This document shows positions 25,718-31,312 of a DNA stretch of 31,312 bases, in pieces. Origin of the DNA: Paulinella micropora. Taxonomy: Eukaryota > Cercozoa > Imbricatea > Euglyphida. Within the stretch, counting starts at the first letter, position 1. Each line of letters begins with the position of its first letter. The notes below the pieces were generated by a model. It worked only from the letters and a program-made list of their open reading frames with translations. It searched no databases and was not told the DNA's origin. Location of the stretch: assembly GCA_009731375.1 (NCBI GenBank), contig BJOX01000311.1, positions 289,204 to 320,515 of the forward strand, written 5' to 3'. The position numbers and the translations under genes are program-made.

Positions 25718-26843
25718 ATGGGCTTGTATGACGGCTGGAAGACCTTGGGGCGCCTGTGCCCCGCCGAGTTGGAGGCCTCGCGGCTGGAGCACCCCGCCGG
25801 CGCGCTCGGGGAGCTGGGCCCCGTGGCCGTAGTGCAGGACACGCTCGTCCAGTTGCAGGTGCTGGCGTACCAGGCCCGCCAGGCCCGTCCCGGTACGCCT
25901 GCAAATGTGTGCTTGTGGCCCGGGCTCGCCGCGGGCCTGCTCACGCACACGCTCGAGTACTGGACGGGGGCGGGGGGCGCGGCGCCCGCGCTGCTGGTGC
26001 TGGTAGCCGACAAGCCCGAGCACGTGACCCGGCTCAAGGCCGAGACGCAGGCCAGGCGGGTCCGGGCCCTGGAGAAAAAGAGCCCGTTTGTCAAGCTGCC
26101 GGCCGGCGAGCTCGCCATCGACCCCGGCACCGAACGCATCCTGCACGTACAGCCGGGGGGCGCGGTGGTCGTGCCCGGCGCCTTTGTCGAAGACCTGCTG
26201 GGGGAGCGCACCGCGCGCGCGTTGCTGCTCAGGCACCTGGGAAAGCTCCTGCTGGGGCAGGACTGGCTGCGGCACCGGCTGGCCCGCGCGGGCACACGTG
26301 GTGCTGGACCTCGTCGGGGGGTGTTGCTGGCGCCTGCTGGCCGGCGCCATGGCGTGGGAGAAGCACGCGGGGGACGGGCCCTGGGCGCCCGTGACGGCGG
26401 GCGAGGCCGACGTGGGTTGCTTTGGGTGGGCATGGCCCGTGCTGCGCGCGCTGAGCCTGAACGGCTCCGACTTTTTGCAGCACAAGGACGTGTGCCCGGG
26501 GGTAGGCGGCGAGTACCTCTTCCGTGTGCAGGTGCTCCGGCACCACCCGTCGCGCGAGGCCCTGGCGTACGCCGACTTCGCCGGCTTCCTGCGCGACGTC
26601 TGCGACACCTACAGTCTCAAGGCCAACCGGCCGCCGGCGCCGCCGGATTGTGACGCGCTCGAACTGCACGAGCGGCTCGCCCGCGTGCACAAGAAGCTGC
26701 CGGCGCTAGACCAGCTGCGCCGGAGTTGGACCCTCCATACCCAACAGTGCGACTACTGGATCGGGAGCCTGCGGGGCCTAGCGCCCCGGCCGGAGCCGGC
26801 CCAGGTGCCGGAACCCTCGCAAATAGCCAGTACGAGTCAATAA
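25718..26843 (+). CDS. Candidate XPG/FEN1-like (PIN-fold) nuclease, one frameshift
   Basis: ATG 25718, M-G-L-Y-D-G-W-K-T-L, recalling the M-G-I-x-G-L start of FEN1/XPG proteins. Acidic residues fall in the family's order: Asp41 in V-A-V-V-Q-D; Asp98 in L-V-L-V-A-D-K-P then T-R-L-K-A-E-T-Q-A-R-R (the vfVfDGxxPxxK..t..R block); after the frameshift, G-E-A-D (about Glu229/Asp231) and, 20 residues on, G-S-D-F-L (about Asp251), followed by a P-G-V-G-G turn. The segment between the two halves is longer than in FEN1. One extra G near 26289-26292 splits the frame: 25718-about 26290 continues in the frame that ends at TAA 26841-26843. About 374 residues in all. FEN1-like nucleases occur in many large DNA viruses as well as in all eukaryotes; they cut flap DNA or, in some viruses, mRNA. 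Assignment is by motif only. Confidence 0.5.
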
Positions 26844-26844
26844 A
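26839..26844 (+). terminator. AATAAA overlapping the stop codon of the nuclease-like gene
   Basis: The last codons read CAA TAA A, so the poly(A) signal AATAAA overlaps the last sense codon and the TAA stop. Such economy is common in compact viral genomes. Confidence 0.8.
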
Positions 26845-26871
26845 AGCAGAAGCGGGAGTCAGTCCTAGTTT

Positions 26872-27245
26872 ATGTTCATGACCAGAGAGAGAGAGAGAAG
26901 GGGAGTTGGTACCTCCAGCCAACCAGGCGGGGGGAGAGCGCCGTGCCCTGTCCGGTTGATCCGCTCCTGCTGCGGTGGTGGTCGCTGCACGGCCGCGCTG
27001 CGCTGGCGGCGGTGGAAACCACGGACACCGACTTCTGGCTGTTGGGCCTGCTGCTGCTGGCCTCGCCCGCCGGCCGGGGCAGCATGCTCTGGCTGCGTTT
27101 CTACCACAAGCACCTGCTGGACCTAGCCCGCACCCACGAGCGCGGGGCGCCACTGCCGCTAGCGCGCCACGAGCCGCAGGTGCGGCGCCTCGGACAAACG
27201 GGCCAGGCCGGCGTCCGTGAGCCGGTGGCAGTCGGACAGGTCTAG
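26872..27245 (+). CDS. Possible small membrane-type protein, start obscured by a GA tract
   Basis: Two ATGs (26872, 26878) open into a GA dinucleotide run (about 26883-26898). The coding-like frame beyond it (P-V-D-P-L-L-L-R-W-W, D-F-W-L-L-G-L-L-L-L-A-S-P, L-W-L-R-F-Y-H-K-H-L-L) is a different frame with no ATG of its own, so slippage or a length error in the GA tract would join them. The frame ends at TAG 27243-27245, inside the 3' end of the minus-strand LRR gene, so the last 30 codons are probably shadow of LRR sequence. It contains one hydrophobic segment. Function unknown; could be a gene truncated by expansion of the LRR gene. Confidence 0.35.
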
Positions 27246-28774
27246 GCGCCGCAGGTTGTGCAGCCCAGACAAGTGGGCCAGGCCGGCGTCCGTGAGCCGG
27301 TCGCAGTAGGAAAGGTCTAGCTGCTGCAGGCCCTGCAGCCCGGACAAGTGGGCCAGACCAGCGTCCGTGAACTGGTCGCAACCGGACAGGTTGAGGTACC
27401 GCAGGCTGCTCAGCCCGGACAAGTGGGTCAGGCTGGCGTCCATGAGCTGGCGGCAGCCGGACGGGTCTAGGTGCCACAGGCCGCGCAGCCTGGACAAGGA
27501 GTCCAGGCCGCCGTCCGTGAGCGATACGCAGTCGGAGAGCTCAGATACCGCAGCTGGTGCTGTCCGGAAAAGGGGGGGCAGGCGTCCAGAAGCAGGCGGC
27601 AGCCAGACAGGTTGAGGTACCGCAGGTTGTGCAGCCCGGACAAGCGGGCTAGACTGGCGTCCGTGAGCTGGTGGCAGCCGGACAGGTTGAGGTACCGCAG
27701 GTTGTCCAGCTGGGACAGGTGGGGGGGACCGGCGTCCGTGAGCTGGTGGCAGCCGGACAAGTCAAGCTGCCACAGGCTGTGCAGCCGGGACAAGTGGACC
27801 AGGCCGGTGCCCGTGAGCTGGTGGCAGCCGGATAAGTCAAGCTGTCGCAGGCTGTGCAGCCCGGACAAGTGGGCCAGGCCGGCGTCAGTGAGCCGGTTGC
27901 AGCCCCCGAGGTTAACGTGCCACAGGGCGCACAGCCCCGACAGCCCCTTGAGCCCCGCGTCCTCCAGCCGATGGCAGCCGGAGAGCTCCAGGCGTTGCAG
28001 GCTGTGCAGCCCCGACAGCCCCGCGAGCCCGTCCGTGAGCCCCGTGCAGCCAGAGAGGCCCAGACGCTCCAAGCAACGAAGCTCGGCCACGGCTTGCAGC
28101 TCGGCCCGGGGGAGTTCGCTCCGGCCGTACCACAGCTCCAGCCACTTGATACAGGGGAAGACCGCTGGCAGGAGCGCGGTCGCCTGCCGTAGCCTGCAGG
28201 TCGGCGTGATGATGGCCCGGTCCACCACCGCGTTCCGAAAGCAGTGTCCCGCCAGGGCCTTCAGGCACGCGGAGTACAGCCAGAACTCTGCTACGCGCGT
28301 GCGAGCGCTGTCCCAGGCGTTGCCTGTGAGGGCTAGGAAGGTTCGCACCATCGCCTCATCCTCCAGCCGGAGCTTGGGGCAACGGTAACCCCCCCAGAAG
28401 CCCGGCTCGTGCAGGCGCCGGGCCGACTCGGGGCACAGGACTGCTAATTGGCACAGGCGGTCCCAAGCGACCCAATCCCGGGCCCGGGCCAGCGCCAACA
28501 GTTGTGCAGCCCCCGCAGGGGCCGTCGTTATGAGCGGCTGGCTTTGTAGCAGAGCAACCAGGCGGCCCCGGCGGTGGCTCGGGGGCAAAGGGGGGGGGTG
28601 GCGGGGAGGGAAGGGAGTGCCAAACCAGGGCAAGGGCAGCGAGAGGAGCGCAGAGCAGGAATGAGTGCTACCAGCAGAGGGACCGGGCAGGAAGGAGGGG
28701 GGGGGGCAGCCGGCGCGGTCGGTAGCGGCTAGCTGCTCGGCCAGGAAATTTCTCTGCCCCCCAGACCACCGCAC
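27159..28774 (-). CDS. Cys-type LRR protein with at least 11 repeats, one frameshift
   Basis: The N-terminal part (to about 28050) is non-repeat (W-D-R-L-C-Q-L-A-V-L-C-P and F-W-L-Y-S-A-C-L-K-A-L). It is followed by a regular array of 25-residue LRRs of the form L-x-x-L-x-L-S-G-C-H-x-L-T-D-A-G-L-x-H-L-S-G-L, the cysteine-containing class seen in F-box/LRR and AMN1 proteins and in some amoeba-associated bacteria. A missing G at about 27541 (the L-E-L-S-D-C repeat) shifts the frame; repeats then continue to the stop at 27159. The far N-terminus is uncertain: the frame is open from 28774 but the first ATG is at 28351, so the start may be there, in an upstream exon or misread. Near-identical repeats suggest recent array expansion. 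Confidence 0.75.
27165..27960. repeat. 75-bp DNA tandem repeat encoding the LRR array
   Basis: The LRR-coding DNA is itself a tandem array with 75-bp period (25 codons), for example the recurring words AGCCGGACAAGTGGGCCAG and GTGAGCTGGTGGCAGCCGGA, about ten copies. Confidence 0.85.
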
Positions 28775-28917
28775 GCGCGCGGACCCGGCCGGCCGTAGTG
28801 CGGACCGCTAACCCGTGCTCGGGGCCCCGCAAGCACCCGGAGGAGCTCGGCTCCGCCTGCCTGGGCCGGGGGGGAGGGCAAGAACGCCGTCGTCAGGTTC
28901 CGTTAGGTTCCGTCAGG

Positions 28918-28923
28918 TTTATT
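28918..28923 (-). terminator. Poly(A) signal (AATAAA on minus)
   Basis: TTTATT on plus, in a GGTTCCGTTAGGTTCCGTCAGG-type context. It would serve a leftward gene ending near 29050. No other gene explains it. Confidence 0.5.
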
Positions 28924-29049
28924 ACTGGTCAGGACCAGCCGGAAGCGCCATCACGTTTCCTAGCCACCCAGGCGGCCCCCCACACCCTCCCTCCCTCCAC
29001 GGCCTTCTTTGTCTCTCCTATCCGTGCCCGCGGTGCCGCCCGGGCCCGC

Positions 29050-29260
29050 TCAGGACGGGCCCGCCTCGTCCTTCCTGGCTCGCTTCTCCTGGCGCGGCGA
29101 CGTGGCCGCGGGCTGCGCCGGCGCGGCGGGCTGGCTCTACGACAGCAGCTCCTCCAACCGCCGGACCCGGCGTTGCAGCGCCGCGACCTCGGTCCCCAGC
29201 GCGCGGTGGCCGGCCGGCGGGCGGGGCCGGGGGGTGGGCCAGGCCCACAGGAGTAGATGA
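29050..29260 (-). pseudogene. Truncated coiled-coil protein, cut at the composition junction
   Basis: On the minus strand from the junction at about 29260 one frame reads P-P-A-G-H-R-A-L-G-T-E-V-A-A-L-Q then R-V-R-R-L-E-E-L-L-S, a clean heptad coiled coil. TAG (plus CTA at about 29136-29138) follows. The same frame remains coding-like (Q-P-A-A-P-A-Q-P-A-A-T, then a basic E-K-R-A-R-K-D-E nuclear-signal-like patch) to TGA at 29050-29052, with AATAAA 127 nt beyond. The upstream coding is absent because the AT-rich element starts there. Either an interrupted gene or a chance frame. Confidence 0.4.
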
Positions 29261-29261
29261 T

Positions 29262-29312
29262 AACCCAGACCGTGTCGAGAATTTTTTCAAAATTCTCGCC
29301 ACCCTCTGGGTT
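29262..29312. other. 51-nt two-tier palindrome at the GC/AT junction
   Basis: AACCCAGA (29262-29269) pairs with TCTGGGTT (29305-29312), and CGAGAATTTT (29276-29285) with AAAATTCTCG (29289-29298), around a 3-nt loop and with a symmetric 6/6 internal loop. It lies exactly where composition changes from very GC-rich to AT-rich, so it probably belongs to the terminus of the inserted element. Confidence 0.8.
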
Positions 29313-29481
29313 GTGGCACCCCCTCCTATGTATTTCCAGTAAAATAAATACAAAGAAACAAAAACAACCAAATAGCCTTATATAGCACACTACAAGAAAA
29401 ATGTATGTATCATTAAATTTAGTCAATAGCAAGCAATTGACAATTATCCCAAAGGGACTAATTTACCCGAAAGTTGTCCAG

Positions 29482-29604
29482 TTATACCGCACCAAAATTT
29501 ACATTTCTGGTGTAAAGGTTTTTTATACCGCACCAAAATTTTCAAATCTGGTGTAAAGGATTTTTATACCGCACCAAGTGTGTCAAAATGGTGTTATCTG
29601 GTGA
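29482..29604. repeat. Three 41-bp direct repeats upstream of the GIY-YIG gene
   Basis: Copies start at 29482, 29523 and 29564 with TTATACCGCACCA. The first two continue AAATTT...CTGGTGTAAAGG, each holding a CACCA...TGGTG inverted pair. The third is diverged and reaches over the ATG at 29588. Could be promoter or replication repeats of the element. Confidence 0.85.
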
Positions 29605-30364
29605 GTGGTGGTATTTTCCATTTAAGTTTAAGGACATAATAAGACATAAAAGGACAATGCCAGACTACAAGCAAGGAAAAATTTATGCTATCCGCTCACA
29701 CCAGACCGACCAAATATATATAGGTTCTACTACAAACCCACTACATAAAAGATTGTATCAACATAGGATAAATTACAAGCAACACATCAAAGGAAAATAT
29801 GGTTTTGTTTCTTCTTTTGATATTATAAAGTATGAAGATAATTACATTGAATTAATAGAAGAATACAAATGTGAAAACAAAATGCAACTTAGCAGGAGAG
29901 AAGGAGAAATAATTAGAGAGAGTGAATGTGTTAATAAGGTCGTCGCTGGTAGAAGCAGAAAAGAATATCACGAAGATAACAAAGAAACACGAAATGAAAA
30001 TAGTAGAAAATATTATAAAGAAAATCGCGATAGAATCTTAAACGAAAATAAAGAATATAGAAACTTAAATATTGAGAAAATAAAGAAAACGAAAAAAGAA
30101 TACTATGAAAGTAATCGTGAAATCATAGCGGAAAAAAGTAAAAAATATAGAAATGAAAATTTAGAAGACATAAAACAAAGAAAGAAAAAATATTATGATA
30201 ATAATTATGAAAATATTCTTCAAAGACGAAGAGAGCAGAATCATTTAATCGTGAAATGTGTGTGTGGAGTTGAAGTTTCAAGAGGATATTTATCAAAACA
30301 TAAAAGAAATAAAAAACACAAAACACTAACGGAACCAATAGGACTAAATGCTTTCAATTTATAA
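29588..30364 (+). CDS. GIY-YIG endonuclease with C-terminal zinc finger
   Basis: ATG 29588, or more likely ATG 29657 (MPDYKQGK), because the first 23 residues lie in repeat sequence and the family starts close to the GIY motif. Residues: K-I-Y-A-I-R-S then Q-I-Y-I-G-S-T (the GIY...YIG pair), H-K-R-L-Y-Q-H-R (conserved Arg/His helix) and R-R-E-G-E-I-I-R-E (catalytic Glu helix). A long Lys/Glu/Asn-rich region with K-Y-Y-K-E-N-R-D repeats follows, then C-V-C-G...L-S-K-H-K-R-N-K-K-H, a C2H2-like finger. This architecture is typical of GIY-YIG proteins of giant viruses, Polintons and Polinton-like viruses. AT-rich. Converges on the integrase with a 6-bp overlap of ends. Confidence 0.9.
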   Translation: MVLSGEWWYFPFKFKDIIRHKRTMPDYKQGKIYAIRSHQTDQIYIGSTTNPLHKRLYQHRINYKQHIKGKYGFVSSFDIIKYEDNYIELIEEYKCENKMQLSRREGEIIRESECVNKVVAGRSRKEYHEDNKETRNENSRKYYKENRDRILNENKEYRNLNIEKIKKTKKEYYESNREIIAEKSKKYRNENLEDIKQRKKKYYDNNYENILQRRREQNHLIVKCVCGVEVSRGYLSKHKRNKKHKTLTEPIGLNAFNL

Positions 30365-31312
30365 ATCTAATATTTGTTTCTTCTTCCTTATTCTATCTGA
30401 GGTTCTCACATTACTTTCATCAATGCTTTCTCTTTTTAATAATCTCTGTGTGTTTCGTTCCTTAGTTATTTTTTTCTCTTTATCTTTTACTTGCTTTTCT
30501 TCATCTACTGATTTAGTAAATTCAGTTTTTAGAAGTTCTCTCGGTGATACTAATTCATTATCAGATAGAATGATTTTAAAGCCAGACCTACCTATTACTT
30601 TGTAAATCTGCTTACTAAACTGTTTTCCTCCTTTTTCGAACATCCGCCTCTTTAATTCCTTCCTCACCTTATCGCCAATGCTATACTCATCAATCAGATG
30701 GTCTCTTTGAAGAGTCTGTTTATTCTTATCACGGCCGGTAAAAATATCAATCGGTCTGCTTCCTGTTGTAGAATGAACTTTATGATTATAAGCATTGACT
30801 AAGTCTTGAATATAACTTACCCAATCAAAATTTCTATTAGTTTCAAATAATAAATCTAACCATCTTCTAATACTCCTTATCACTCTATCAACAACCGCTA
30901 AGGCTCTATGGTCGCCGACTTCAACGACATCATGTTTAATACCATTTTGAATAAAATAATCACGAGTTGCTCCTTTGTATTCTCCTCCGCTGTCGGTAGT
31001 AATTGATTTCGGTTTATAAGGTATAGACTTTAAAGCATAATATACTTCTTTCGCTGTTTTATTTTTTAATGGAATGATTATTAAAAATCTTGAATGACAA
31101 TCAATCCAAACTAACATCCAAGCATACCCCTTATTTCCTTTCTTATCTTTTATCTTACTCATATCTGCTAAGTCAAGAAAGACTTGGTCTAATGGTTTAT
31201 CTACCCATATCGTGTTCCATATTTTCGGGTTTTTCTTTTGGTGGTGTATTTCAAGGGCTTCTTCTTCTTTCGTCCTTTTTGTTTCTTCTCCAGTTGGTGT
31301 GTCCTCAAGTTG
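30359..31312 (-). CDS. Polinton/Maverick-type retroviral-like integrase, N-terminus beyond the window
   Basis: The frame is open from the window edge (31312) to the stop at 30359, 317 codons. rve-type core: W-V-D-K-P-L-D then F-L-D-L-A-D-M (first Asp, visible residue 47), I-T-T-D-S-G-G-E-Y (second Asp, 107), H-R-A-L-A-V-V-D-R-V-I-R-S-I-R (third position is Asp, 142, where retroviral and most Polinton enzymes have Glu). Then Y-N-x-K-V-H-S-T-T-G-S-R-P-I-D, and an SH3-like C-terminal domain (Y-S-I-G-D-K-V-R then F-E-K-G-G-K-Q-F-S-K-Q-I-Y-K-V) as in Polinton integrases. It ends in a highly charged tail (R-I-R-K-K-K). It would integrate the element's DNA. Intact as far as visible. Confidence 0.85.
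   Translation of the reverse strand, partial: QLEDTPTGEETKRTKEEEALEIHHQKKNPKIWNTIWVDKPLDQVFLDLADMSKIKDKKGNKGYAWMLVWIDCHSRFLIIIPLKNKTAKEVYYALKSIPYKPKSITTDSGGEYKGATRDYFIQNGIKHDVVEVGDHRALAVVDRVIRSIRRWLDLLFETNRNFDWVSYIQDLVNAYNHKVHSTTGSRPIDIFTGRDKNKQTLQRDHLIDEYSIGDKVRKELKRRMFEKGGKQFSKQIYKVIGRSGFKIILSDNELVSPRELLKTEFTKSVDEEKQVKDKEKKITKERNTQRLLKRESIDESNVRTSDRIRKKKQILDL

Noticed and set aside
27165-27960. CRISPR-like regular repeat array
   Set aside because: 75-bp period is continuous coding with no unique spacers; it encodes LRRs.
27471-28388. Plus-strand 305-codon frame over the LRR array
   Set aside because: Mirror of the 75-bp LRR repeat; the LRR pattern on the minus strand is unambiguous.
29009-29342. 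Plus-strand GC-rich frames crossing the junction at 29260
   Set aside because: They run through the palindrome into AT-rich DNA and change character there; the minus-strand coiled coil is the better reading.

Overview
This looks like a eukaryotic nuclear or eukaryote-associated scaffold built from four compositionally different blocks. It has nine runs of N and many apparent single-base frameshifts, several at G/C homopolymers, so many breaks may be sequence error rather than biology. Eukaryotic context is indicated by AATAAA/ATTAAA signals placed just after stop codons, a Ty3/gypsy-type pol, an F-box/LRR-like protein and the absence of Shine-Dalgarno-type spacing. I see no tRNA, rRNA or CRISPR array.

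Layout: (1) 1-2398 is moderately AT-rich. It holds a clean 457-codon minus-strand frame that runs off the left edge (unrecognised acidic, Pro-rich protein) and about 1 kb with nothing recognisable. (2) 2399-3198 is a GC-rich fragment of a secreted-type Ser/Thr-repeat protein. (3) About 3259-6869 is a decayed Ty3/gypsy-type pol (RT, RNase H, integrase), followed by about 1.3 kb of featureless sequence. (4) About 8240-29260 is a very GC-rich, tightly packed, apparently mostly intronless block with genes on both strands. (5) About 29262-31312 is abruptly AT-rich and carries a GIY-YIG endonuclease convergent with a Polinton/Maverick-type integrase.

The GC-rich block is the most unusual part. It encodes two multi-pass membrane proteins (the larger with a long helical tail), a candidate XPG/FEN1-like PIN nuclease, a zinc-ribbon protein with Ser-rich and acidic tails, a C2H2 finger/Pro-rich protein with a broken second copy, three leucine-rich-repeat proteins, and several proteins I cannot place. 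Convergent gene pairs share a 9-bp motif (TTTATTAAA or TTTAATAAA) that gives a poly(A) signal on each strand, and one gene's AATAAA overlaps its stop codon. Long G or C tracts of about 20-40 nt lie between genes, usually beside an assembly gap. This compact organisation is what one expects of a large DNA virus or an integrated viral segment. No capsid, polymerase or packaging hallmark gene is visible here, so viral origin is inference.

The right edge looks like the end of a Polinton-like or related integrating element inserted into the GC-rich block. A 51-nt palindrome sits exactly at the composition switch, three 41-bp direct repeats follow, and a GC-rich coiled-coil gene appears to be cut off at the same point.
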